NCBI RefSeq assembly: GCF_029893355.1
Contig: NZ_JARZAI010000016.1
Coordinates: forward strand, 62,001-126,000
Length of the DNA stretch: 64,000 nucleotides
Direction of reading: 5' to 3'
Origin: Kitasatospora sp. MAA4
GTDB taxonomy: Bacteria; Actinomycetota; Actinomycetes; Streptomycetales; Streptomycetaceae
Of the stretch, positions 31,895-39,560 are shown piece after piece. Numbering within the stretch: position 1 is the stretch's first letter; each line of letters starts with the position of its first letter. The position numbers and the translations under genes were made by a program. Below the pieces are notes generated by a model. That model saw only the letters and a list, made by a program, of their open reading frames with translations, had not been told where the DNA came from and searched no databases.

Positions 31895-32442
31895 GCGGGC
31901 CTGCTGAGTGGGAGTCGTTGATCGGTGCGCCTCGCCCTTCGAAGGCTGAGCGGCGGGCGGCTGTTCCGGGGCTGGCGGACTGGAGTACGCGGGCGTCTGC
32001 CGCGCTGCTGGAGATCAGCATTGCGGCGGGGATCGTCAGCGCGTACGGCTATCTCCTGTACTACGCCCGTCCCGCGTTCGCTCTGATTCAGACGCTGGCG
32101 TTGATCGTCGGGTTTCACATGCAACCCGTCTTCGCCTTCTTCTACTGGGCGTTGGCGGTGGCGTTCCTGCTGTGGCAGTGGGCGCTGCGGGGCCTGACCG
32201 GGCAGTCGTTGGGTCAGCGAATGATGCGCATCGTGACGGTGGACGAGGACACGGGCAGGCCGATCGGTCCGGCCCGGTCGGTGGTGCGCAGCCTGCTGCA
32301 CGTGGTCGACATCGCGCCGGGGTTCTTCGGGTTCATTCGGCCGGTCGTGCACTACCGGCGCCAGACGTGGGCTGACCAGATCTGCCGGACGGTGGTTGTC
32401 GAAATGGACGTGATCAACAAGATGGCGGAGGTGAAGAAGTGA
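31891..32442 (+). CDS. RDD-family membrane protein (Spd-like)
   Basis: A 183-residue protein with the RDD pattern: first helix region SAALLEISIAAGIVSAYGYL, second AFFYWALAVAFLLWQWALRG, then GQSLGQRMMRIVTVDEDTGR and a third segment near RSLLHVVDIAPG. RDD proteins are poorly understood. Located just before the translocase it probably acts as a spread (Spd) protein for intramycelial DNA spreading, by analogy with other conjugative elements. Both ends overlap neighbours by 4 bp. Confidence 0.78.
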   Translation: MSGPAEWESLIGAPRPSKAERRAAVPGLADWSTRASAALLEISIAAGIVSAYGYLLYYARPAFALIQTLALIVGFHMQPVFAFFYWALAVAFLLWQWALRGLTGQSLGQRMMRIVTVDEDTGRPIGPARSVVRSLLHVVDIAPGFFGFIRPVVHYRRQTWADQICRTVVVEMDVINKMAEVKK

Positions 32443-33773
32443 ATGCGGTGTCTGGGGGTGCTCCTGTGGTCCAGCATCACACCCCCCTGGGGGTGTACGT
32501 GTTGGGGGCGTTGGCGGTGCTGGCGCTGTTGCTGGCGGTGGCCTCGCCGTGGTTGCGGCGTCGGGTGCCGAACGTGTGGTGGGCGCTGTGCGGCTACCCG
32601 GCGGCGGCCGTGAGGGTGCTGTGGACCTGGCGGCAGCTGGCGGATCTTCAGAACCTGTCGGTGCCCAAGCGTCCGCCGCTGGCTGTGCTCGGCGGTGTGG
32701 TGCTGCGGGGCAGGGCGTTGAAGCCGATCAAGCCCCGGATGGGTTTTCCTCGGTGGCAGCGCGGCGGCCTGGTGGTCCGGGTGCGGCTGCACGCTGGGCA
32801 GACTCCGGAGGCTTACGCGGCTGCGTGTGAGTCGATGGCCCATGCCTGGCAGATGTTCGCGGTGCGGGCGGTCTCGGACGCGCGGGGCTCGGTGAGTCTG
32901 AGGGCTTCGGCGTGGGATCCGTTGACCGTGCCGTTCGTGCCGTTCGTCGGTTCCGCCGGCGTTCTGTCGGCGGTGGTCGGCTTGTGGGAGGACGGTGCCC
33001 GATGGCTGATCGACCTGCGGCGCGTTCCGCACTGGCTGATCGTGGGGGCGACCCGTTCGGGAAAGTCGACGCTGGTGGCTGCGCTGGTGTCGCAGTTGGC
33101 CCGGCAGAAGGTCGCGCTGGTCGGGATCGACCTGAAGGGCGGGATGGAACTCTCGCTCTTTGAGGACCGGTTGTCGGCGCTGGCGACCACGCGTGGTGAG
33201 GCGGCGGACCTGTTGGGGAAGCTGGTGGAGGTCGCGCTGAGCCGGATGGCGCTGTGCCGTGAGGCGGGCGCTCGCTCGATCTGGGAGCTGCCCGAGAAGG
33301 GACGGCCTGTGCCGGTGGTCGTCCTGGTGGACGAGGTCGCGGAGCTGTATCTGATGGCCAGCAACAGCGACAAGGCGGAGGTCACCCAGGTCTCGACGGC
33401 CCTTCTGCGTCTGGGTCAGCTCGGCGCGGCGCTGGGCATTCACCTCCTGATCGCCGGACAGCGGGTCGGCTCGGACCTCGGCCCGGGAGTCACGGCACTG
33501 CGGGCCCAGTTGGCGGGCCGGGTGTGCTTCCGGGTCTCGGACAAGGGCACCGCTGAGATGGCGCTCGGTGATCTCGACCGGGAAGCCCTGGACGCGGTGC
33601 AAGAGATCTCGGACGACACCCCGGGCGTCGCGGTGGCCTTCGGCGCGGCGGGCGGCAGTTGGATGCGGGCACGCTCGCAGCTGGTCACGCCCGAGGAAGC
33701 TCAGCGGGTGGCCAAGCGGTACGGCTATCTCGCTCCGGCCTTCGCCGAACTGGAAGCTGGTGGTGCGTCGTGA
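32439..33773 (+). CDS. FtsK/SpoIIIE-type DNA translocase for conjugation (TraB/TraSA-like)
   Basis: A 444-residue motor for transfer of double-stranded DNA between mycelia. An N-terminal hydrophobic segment (LGVYVLGALAVLALLLAVAS) anchors it. The ATPase has Walker A GATRSGKSTLVAAL (about residue 205), VGIDLKGGMELSLFEDRLSA, and Walker B PVVVLVDEVAELYLMA, then LGIHLLIAGQRVGSDLGPGV. Size and order match TraB/TraSA proteins, which alone suffice for conjugation in streptomycetes. Its GTG overlaps the RDD gene and its stop overlaps the next small membrane gene. Confidence 0.92.
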   Translation: MNAVSGGAPVVQHHTPLGVYVLGALAVLALLLAVASPWLRRRVPNVWWALCGYPAAAVRVLWTWRQLADLQNLSVPKRPPLAVLGGVVLRGRALKPIKPRMGFPRWQRGGLVVRVRLHAGQTPEAYAAACESMAHAWQMFAVRAVSDARGSVSLRASAWDPLTVPFVPFVGSAGVLSAVVGLWEDGARWLIDLRRVPHWLIVGATRSGKSTLVAALVSQLARQKVALVGIDLKGGMELSLFEDRLSALATTRGEAADLLGKLVEVALSRMALCREAGARSIWELPEKGRPVPVVVLVDEVAELYLMASNSDKAEVTQVSTALLRLGQLGAALGIHLLIAGQRVGSDLGPGVTALRAQLAGRVCFRVSDKGTAEMALGDLDREALDAVQEISDDTPGVAVAFGAAGGSWMRARSQLVTPEEAQRVAKRYGYLAPAFAELEAGGAS

Positions 33774-33961
33774 GCATGACGGTGCCCCTGGCGGCGATTC
33801 TCGCCGTCGTGGTCTTCCTGATGGTCCGCTCACGCGAGCTACGAGCCTGGCAAGCGGTGGTGGTCGGGCTGTTCGGGTTCTACCTGGCCCAGACTCACCT
33901 GGCCGATCCGATCGCCGCAACGGTGACGTGGCTCGTTAACGGCCTGACTCACACCACCTAA
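33770..33961 (+). CDS. Tiny two-helix membrane protein (Spd-like)
   Basis: A 63-residue protein from GTG 33770, overlapping the translocase stop. It has two hydrophobic helices, VPLAAILAVVVFLMVRSREL and AVVVGLFGFYLAQTHLA, with a short tail. The pattern RSxxL...GFYLA...A is shared with the chromosomal protein at 58730-58924, so the two are probably paralogs. Position right after traB is typical for spread proteins. Confidence 0.68.
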   Translation: MSMTVPLAAILAVVVFLMVRSRELRAWQAVVVGLFGFYLAQTHLADPIAATVTWLVNGLTHTT

Positions 33962-34084
33962 TCGAACTGGAGTTCCCATGCGACCACCAAAGCTCATCCC
34001 TCTCCCTTCGCTCGTCGTCCTTGGTCATGCCGGGTTCTGCCCGGTGTGGCCGGGGCGGCCCTGCCTCCCTTGGAGTCATCCCCC

Positions 34085-35572
34085 ATGATCAATCCCTTTG
34101 AGAGCCCGGCGGCCCGTCGCGCATACCTTGCCCAGGACGAGCGACTTCGCCGACTCGACCCGGTCGACCGGGACTTGGTGCGCTTGGGTCAGATGCCGGA
34201 CCTGTCGCGCTGGTTGGAGCAGATCACCGCGACCGGTGGGTGTGCTCATCCGGTCTACCTGACGGGCCGCAGCTCGACGTACGACGCGGTGTCGGGTGAA
34301 CTGTTGCGGCGTTACAGCACTGCTGGTGAGCCGGGCGGGCGGCTGGCGGTCCGGTGCCGCAACCGTCGCTCGGCCCGGTGCGGTCCCTGCTCGCGCCAGT
34401 ACCAGGGTGACACCTGGCAACTGGTGCGGGCAGGGCTGGCCGGTGGAAAGGGTGTCCCCGGCGATGTCCGGCGTCATCCGATGGTGTTCGCGACGCTGAC
34501 GGCTCCCTCGTTCGGTCGGGTGCACCGTGCGGGGCAGTGCCACCGGGCCCGGTCGGGTTCCTGCGAGCACGGACTCCCGGCCGGATGCGGGGCCGTCCAC
34601 GTTGAGGCGGAAACGGTGGTTGGGCAGCCGTTGTGCCCGGCCTGCTACGACTACATCGGGCACGTGTTGTGGAACGCGCATGCGGGTGCGCTGTGGAAGG
34701 CGTTCACAGACAACCTGTACCACCACCTTGCGGCATGGGCGGGGGTCGGCCGATCGGTCGTCCGTCGCCTGGTGCGGGTCTCGGCGGCGAAGGTCGCGGA
34801 GTACCAGCGACGCGGCGCTGTCCACTTCCACGCGGTCCTCCGGCTGGACGGGCCGGACGGCTTCGGCGATGAGCCCCCGGTCTGGGCGACGGGTGGCCTG
34901 CTCGTGGAGGTGGTGAGGTCGGCGGCTGCGGCCGTGTCGCTCACCGTTCCGCCGTCGCTGGCCTGCGGGTCCCAACCGCTCGGCTTCGGCACACAGTTGG
35001 ACGTGCATCCGATCACCGGGGGCGGCGGTCAGCTGACTGACGAGCGGGTGGCGGGGTATGTGGCGAAGTACACGACCAAGAGCGCGGAAGCTGCCGGGGC
35101 CGTCGAACGGCGGATCGACAGCGTGGCGGAGATCCGAACGCTTCGGGTGTCTCCGCACGTTCGGGCTCTCCTCGGTACCTGCTGGCGCTTGGGCGGCCTG
35201 GTGGAACTTGGTCACCTTCGGTTGCGGAGCTGGGCGCACATGCTCGGGTACCGGGGGCACTGCCTGACGAAGACGCGCCGGTACTCGACCACCTTCGGCG
35301 CGCTGAGGGCTGAGCGGGGTGCCCACATGCGGGCGGCGTCCGGCCGGGAGTTGTTCGGGTCGGACGACGAAATCACGGTGGGGGAGTGGCGGTTCGTCGG
35401 TTCGGGGCACTCACCGGCTGAGGCGCTGATCGCTGCGGGGGTCGCTGAGGACCTGTGCCGGACCCGGTCGCTTGCCCGCGAGGACCTGCCCTCAGGGTGG
35501 GTGGGTGGGGCGCGGCGGGCGCCATGGCGGGCTGACACGCCCCGGCAATCGGCGTCGGACCATGCCGGATGA
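34085..35572 (+). CDS. RepSA-type replication initiator
   Basis: A 495-residue replication initiator like that of pSAM2. A cysteine-rich region CRNRRSARCGPCSRQYQGDT lies near residue 105 and more Cys/His follow (QCHRARSGSCEHG, CPACYDYIG). The His-hydrophobic-His motif is in AVHFHAVLRLDG, and YVAKYTTKSAE supplies the tyrosine expected of an HUH rolling-circle nickase. ATG 34085 (MINPFESPAARR) is chosen. Replication of the excised circle is needed for transfer of this class. Downstream, the integrase gene is convergent rather than cotranscribed. Confidence 0.9.
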   Translation: MINPFESPAARRAYLAQDERLRRLDPVDRDLVRLGQMPDLSRWLEQITATGGCAHPVYLTGRSSTYDAVSGELLRRYSTAGEPGGRLAVRCRNRRSARCGPCSRQYQGDTWQLVRAGLAGGKGVPGDVRRHPMVFATLTAPSFGRVHRAGQCHRARSGSCEHGLPAGCGAVHVEAETVVGQPLCPACYDYIGHVLWNAHAGALWKAFTDNLYHHLAAWAGVGRSVVRRLVRVSAAKVAEYQRRGAVHFHAVLRLDGPDGFGDEPPVWATGGLLVEVVRSAAAAVSLTVPPSLACGSQPLGFGTQLDVHPITGGGGQLTDERVAGYVAKYTTKSAEAAGAVERRIDSVAEIRTLRVSPHVRALLGTCWRLGGLVELGHLRLRSWAHMLGYRGHCLTKTRRYSTTFGALRAERGAHMRAASGRELFGSDDEITVGEWRFVGSGHSPAEALIAAGVAEDLCRTRSLAREDLPSGWVGGARRAPWRADTPRQSASDHAG

Positions 35573-35759
35573 TGTGGTGGGGCGTGCGCCGGCCATTGGC
35601 CCTGAGTTGACTACTGATGATCAGGATTGGGCGTGGGCAGCTGAACACGCCCGACGGGCGCCGGAGTGGTCTGACGAGAAGTGGCGGCGCATGATCACGG
35701 TTCTTTCTCACAAGGTCGTGAGCCGTGAGCCGCGCCGCTCTGCTCCTCCTGTCTCATAA
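35562..35759 (+). CDS. Small acidic protein between rep and int
   Basis: A 65-residue protein from ATG 35562, overlapping the rep stop by 11 bases. The body is TTDDQDWAWAAEHARRAPEW followed by SDEKWRRMITVLSHKVVSRE, a helical segment rich in Trp. In pSAM2-like elements xis occupies this place, but no HTH is evident here. It is the closest + strand gene to the integrase and a candidate accessory factor; no function can be assigned. Confidence 0.6.
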   Translation: MPDDVVGRAPAIGPELTTDDQDWAWAAEHARRAPEWSDEKWRRMITVLSHKVVSREPRRSAPPVS

Positions 35760-35774
35760 GGTGGCTGGTCCCGA

Positions 35775-37403
35775 TTACGGCACTTCGTTGTAGATCGGGA
35801 TCAGCCGGTCCCGCAGCGGGATTCGGGTTCCCCTGCCAACAGGCATGACGACAATGGCGGTAAATGCACGCTCCACGTATGCGCGCTTTTCGGCAAGCGT
35901 GATGTCGGCCCTGTCCCATTCCTTCGCCATATCGATGGGGGCTCCCTGTGCGGCGCGTGCTGTGCGCTGCCACTGGTTCCGGTCCTTGAGCAACCGGCGT
36001 TCTTCAGCCTCGTACTCGGCGAGATCCTGGTAGTACCGATCTGCGCTGATCAGCCGCGCCCTATGGGCCTTCTTGGCGGCGGCGATGTCTTCGCGGACAT
36101 TGGCCAACTGCTCTTCGTGCTCCCATTCTTTGCCAACCGCAACGGCTTCGCGCCGCTTGGCCTCTTCATCGTATTTGGCGATAACGAGCTTGCGGATCAA
36201 CTCGTCCGTTTCAGGACCGCTGACGCTCACACCGCCGCATCCCTGTCCAGTTCCTTTACTGCGGCATATGTAGACGTAGTGGCCTTCCGGCTTCTTTTGG
36301 CTCGGAGATGATTTCATCCCGCGCAGCCTCGCGCCGCAATCTTCCTTGCCGCATCGGAGTGTCCCGGTGCCGAGGCGGGAACGGGTGTTGTCCCCCGTGC
36401 CGCGTTTGGGGCTTCCCTCGATGAGATCACAGATTGCCTGCCAGTCCTCGACCGACAAGATCGGCTTGTGCTGGCCAATCGTCGGCTTGCCTTCCGCGTC
36501 GTAAACGATCACCATGCGTGCGCGCTCGGCGCCAGTCTCCGGGGTGATCTCAATCTCGGTACGCGCTCGGTAGCCGCAGATGCGAGGGCTGGTCAGTACC
36601 TTCTTGAGAGCCTGGACGGTCCATGCCTTTCCGTGGGCGGTCTTGACCCCCCGACGGTTCCAGTCGGCGATGATGCCGAACCACACTCCACCCTCGATCA
36701 TCGACTTCGCCGCATCGCGCAGTAGCTTGGCCTCCGTCGTGTCCAGCGTCCGACGGTCCTCCTGCCACCCAAACGGGCGGGGCCCGCCACCGGGAATCCC
36801 GTTTTCCTGGATGGCCTTGTGCTTACGCCGTACCCGCCGGCTAGTGGCCGTTGACGCCTTGTTGTTCATGGCGGTCATCACCCGCGCCATGGCCACGCCG
36901 TTCTCAGTCAAGAGATCTAGGCTGCCGGTGATATCGATGATCGGTACTCCGTACCGCTGAACGACATCTATGGCGTCTTCTAGGTGGCGCGGGTCGCGGG
37001 TCAGACGGTCAAGGTCGGCAACGATCAAACCGTCAAGCCGCTGACCGTTAGGCGCGCGGCGCGCCTTGAGATCATCTAATGCGCCTTCATATACCGGGCG
37101 ACGCACCCGGTAGGCCACGGTTCCGTCAGGTTGGAGCACTCGCCGACGCTTCCAAGCTGACGTGTCCGGCTCGGGGTACGTGTAGACGTACGTCCCTCCG
37201 CGACTCTCCACAAATGCGCGGTTGTCTTTCTCCTGCTCGTCAGTGCTTTTGATGTCCTTCCCCGTCAGGTACTGCCCTTTCCTGGACGGGTCATCAGCTG
37301 ACAGTTCCCCCTCCTGCTCTTCGGTGGAAAGCCGTGTGAGGCTTGCCCAGTTCATGTCTTTGAGATCGCCCCAGTGTGCTCGCTGTACCAGGTTATCGGC
37401 CAT
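35775..37403 (-). CDS. int: Large serine integrase
   Basis: A 542-residue large serine recombinase. The N-terminal resolvase domain has WASLTRLSTEEQ, with Ser26 as the probable nucleophile, GLIVADLDRLTRDPRHLEDA and GVAMARVMTAMNNKAS. The recombinase domain has RRKHKAIQENGIPGGGPRPF and VQALKKVLTSPRICGYR. The zinc ribbon shows CGKEDCGARL and YICRSKGTGQGCGG, and a coiled coil (REDIAAAKKAHRARLISADR) follows. ATG 37403 is 8 bases from the attP arm, which also contains AGAGG, its possible ribosome site. Codon 109 is TTA. It reads in the same direction as the sdhC N-terminal fragment. Confidence 0.95.
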   Translation of the reverse strand: MADNLVQRAHWGDLKDMNWASLTRLSTEEQEGELSADDPSRKGQYLTGKDIKSTDEQEKDNRAFVESRGGTYVYTYPEPDTSAWKRRRVLQPDGTVAYRVRRPVYEGALDDLKARRAPNGQRLDGLIVADLDRLTRDPRHLEDAIDVVQRYGVPIIDITGSLDLLTENGVAMARVMTAMNNKASTATSRRVRRKHKAIQENGIPGGGPRPFGWQEDRRTLDTTEAKLLRDAAKSMIEGGVWFGIIADWNRRGVKTAHGKAWTVQALKKVLTSPRICGYRARTEIEITPETGAERARMVIVYDAEGKPTIGQHKPILSVEDWQAICDLIEGSPKRGTGDNTRSRLGTGTLRCGKEDCGARLRGMKSSPSQKKPEGHYVYICRSKGTGQGCGGVSVSGPETDELIRKLVIAKYDEEAKRREAVAVGKEWEHEEQLANVREDIAAAKKAHRARLISADRYYQDLAEYEAEERRLLKDRNQWQRTARAAQGAPIDMAKEWDRADITLAEKRAYVERAFTAIVVMPVGRGTRIPLRDRLIPIYNEVP

Positions 37404-37410
37404 AGGACAA

Positions 37411-37437
37411 AACTACCTCTGCTGATCTACTGATTGC
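37411..37437. other. Right attachment junction of the AICE
   Basis: AACTACCTCTGC (37411-37422) is the right attP arm, an exact inverted match to 24956-24967. TTGC at 37434-37437 is shared with the left junction; host sdhC begins beyond it. In the reconstructed attP the two arms are 24 bp apart and the midpoint falls on TT (37434-37435), the probable crossover dinucleotide. Confidence 0.88.
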
Positions 37438-37735
37438 GGTAGTAGTAGCAGGTCAGTCGGAACCCGAGCGGGAAGATCAGCACCAGCAGCGCGGGCGACA
37501 ACCGCCACCAGTCGCCGACCACTGCCCAGTCCGCCCCGCCGCGCATGGTGGCGCAGTTCGCGGCGAGGCAGGGGGAGTAGAACGGGGAGACGTACGGCGC
37601 CGCGTAGTAGTGGGCGCCTTCGAAGGCCCGCCAGGTCGAGTAGGCGATGAAGGCCAGCAGCCCGGCTGCCGTCGCGAGCTGTGGCAGCCACCAGCGGTCG
37701 GTACGGAGTGTGCGTTCCGGGATCGCTATGGTCAT
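37427..37735 (-). pseudogene. sdhC: N-terminal 100 codons of the sdh membrane subunit, truncated by the AICE
   Basis: From ATG 37735 (MTIAIPERTLRTDRWW) the frame encodes two hydrophobic segments (LATAAGLLAFIAYSTW, PALLVLIFPLGFRLTCYYYR). It then leaves the host sequence at the junction, adds N-Q from the element and stops at 37427. The next residue expected, K of CYYYRKAYYRAF, is on the other side at 24944. The fragment keeps the native sdh promoter region (37736-37849), so transcription from it now runs straight into the integrase gene on the same strand. A truncated 102-residue peptide could be made. Confidence 0.9.
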
Positions 37736-37849
37736 CCTGCGAGTGTGACCTTGATCACAACGCACGGGAAGTCCCCGGACAGGATTCGCTCGTCCAACCG
37801 GGTGCCCGCCTGTCGTGCCGTCAGCTCACGTGATGGTCACTGGAGTTGA

Positions 37850-39415
37850 GTGGACGGTATGACCAACGCCTCGGTCCTGCGCAGGGTTCTGGCCGCCGCC
37901 GTGGTGCTCGGCGCCCTGGCGGGCTGCTCGTCGCCCCGGCCCCCGGCTCCCGCGGCCCCGCCGCCGCAGCCCGCCTCCGACCTCACCAGCGGCGACCGCA
38001 CGGCGGTCCGCGACGGCGGGACGGTCCGCTGGGCGGTGGACGAGGTGCCCGCCTCGCTGGACGTCTACCGGCCCACCGCCACCCCCGACACCGAGCTGAT
38101 CGCGCACGCCCTGCTGCCCAGCCTCTTCCGGCCGGACGACCGGGCCCGCCCGACCCCGGACCCGGACTACCTGGTCGGCGCCGACGCGACGGACCGCACG
38201 GTCGTCTACCGGCTCAACCCGAAGGCCGTCTGGAGCGACGGCAAGCCGCTGGCGGCCGCCGACTTCACCGCCCAGTGGACCGGCCTGCGCGACTCGCTGC
38301 CCGGCTACGCGGCGATCGAGTCGATCGCCCCCGGCGCCGACCCGCACCAGGTCAAGGTCACCTTCAAGCAGCCGTACGCCCAGTGGCGCGCGCTCTTCAG
38401 CCCGCTCTACCCGGCGGTCGGCCTTCCCGTGACGGGCGGCCCGCTGGCGCTGAAGTCACTGGACGCCAAGGGCGGCAAGGCCTCGCTGGTCCGCAACCCG
38501 CAGTGGTGGGGTGATCCGGTGAAAGTCGACGGGATCGACTTCCTGGCCACGCCGAACCGGCTGGACGCCCTCGACCAGGGCACCGTCGATGTCGCCGCGC
38601 TGGACGGCGCGGTCGACTCCTCACTCTCGGCGCTCAAGCGCGCCGAGACGCTCCCCGGCCTCAGCCTGCACCGGGCGGCCGCGCCCTCCTTCACCCAGCT
38701 GACCCTGAACGGCGCCCGCGGCCCGCTCGCCGAGCCGGCCGTCCGCCGGGCGGTGGCCGCCTGCGTGGACCGCCGTGCGGTCGCCGAGGCGGCGCTGGCC
38801 CCGCTCGGCCTGCCGGCCGTCCCGCTCGGCAACCACCTGCTGATGGCCGACCAGGACGGCTACCAGGACGACAGCGGGGCGATCGCGGCCACCGCCAGGA
38901 ACCTGCACCTGGATCTCACCCTGCTGCTCCCCGACGGCTCCGCCACCGCCCGCCGCGCCGCCGACGCCCTGGTGGCGCAGCTCGCCCCGGACGGGATCAC
39001 CGTCCACCCGCAGGCCGTCCCGGGGGACGGCTTCGTCCGCGACCACCTGGCCGGCGGCGACTGGGACCTCGCGCTCTTCTCCTGGCCCGCCACCGCCTTC
39101 CCCGCCGCCGACGAGCGCCCGCTCTACGCCAAGCCCCGGCCCGACGCCGACGGCCGACCGGTCGCCGGGCAGAACTTCGGCGGCTCGGGGACGGACGAGA
39201 TCGACCACCTCTTCGACCAGGCCCTCGCCGAGCCCGACCCCGCGGCGCAGGCCGAGCTGCTGCGCCAGGCCGACGTCCGGATCTGGCAGCTGGGCCACTC
39301 GGTGCCGCTCTACCAGCGGCCCGAGCTGGTCGCCGTGCGCGCCGGGGTGGCCGGTGCGGGGGCCTTCGGTTTTGCCTGGCCGCGCTGGCAGGACCTCGGT
39401 TTCCTGCGGCGTTAA
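37850..39415 (+). CDS. ABC transporter solute-binding lipoprotein (SBP family 5)
   Basis: A 521-residue exported lipoprotein. The signal peptide ends in the lipobox LAGCSS (lipidated Cys about residue 26 from GTG 37850). After a proline-rich linker the family-5 fold follows: GGTVRWAVDEVPASLDVYRP, NPKAVWSDGKPLAAADFTAQ, RNPQWWGDPVKVDGIDF and RQADVRIWQLGHSVPLYQRP. GTG 37850 has GGAG 4 bases upstream; ATG 37859 is the alternative. No permease or ATPase gene is adjacent, so it may supply peptides or other solutes to the Opp systems downstream. It is divergent from the sdhC fragment. Confidence 0.88.
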   Translation: MDGMTNASVLRRVLAAAVVLGALAGCSSPRPPAPAAPPPQPASDLTSGDRTAVRDGGTVRWAVDEVPASLDVYRPTATPDTELIAHALLPSLFRPDDRARPTPDPDYLVGADATDRTVVYRLNPKAVWSDGKPLAAADFTAQWTGLRDSLPGYAAIESIAPGADPHQVKVTFKQPYAQWRALFSPLYPAVGLPVTGGPLALKSLDAKGGKASLVRNPQWWGDPVKVDGIDFLATPNRLDALDQGTVDVAALDGAVDSSLSALKRAETLPGLSLHRAAAPSFTQLTLNGARGPLAEPAVRRAVAACVDRRAVAEAALAPLGLPAVPLGNHLLMADQDGYQDDSGAIAATARNLHLDLTLLLPDGSATARRAADALVAQLAPDGITVHPQAVPGDGFVRDHLAGGDWDLALFSWPATAFPAADERPLYAKPRPDADGRPVAGQNFGGSGTDEIDHLFDQALAEPDPAAQAELLRQADVRIWQLGHSVPLYQRPELVAVRAGVAGAGAFGFAWPRWQDLGFLRR

Positions 39416-39560
39416 CGGCTGTGAGCTGCCCGAATCTGCCGCGCTGGATGGTTCCACGTACCATAGGAGGAGCCGTGGCATGTCGTGCCCGGCGGGTGGA
39501 CCGGTAAGGGAATCGCAGCCGGGGCGCCACAACCCACGACTCCGGGAGAGTTCGCTCCGC

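Larger units (their letters stand above)
24943..37433. mobile_element. 12,491-bp actinomycete integrative and conjugative element (AICE) with a serine integrase
   Basis: The boundaries come from the split sdhC gene: host coding sequence stops at 24944 and resumes at 37436, with TTGC at both junctions. The modules are a large serine integrase (35775-37403), a RepSA-type initiator (34085-35572), an FtsK/TraB translocase (32439-33773), Spd-like membrane proteins (31891-32442, 33770-33961), a KorSA-like GntR repressor (30276-31049), an XRE-DUF397 pair, another GntR protein and several small genes. No phage structural genes are present, and the base composition looks less GC-rich than the flanks. 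Known AICEs such as pSAM2 mostly carry tyrosine integrases and use tRNA genes, so this one is unusual. Confidence 0.93.

Noticed and set aside
24943..37433. Interpretation as a prophage
   Set aside because: A phiC31-type integrase suggests a phage, but no capsid, portal, terminase, tail or lysis gene is present, while Rep, FtsK-type Tra and Spd-like genes are.
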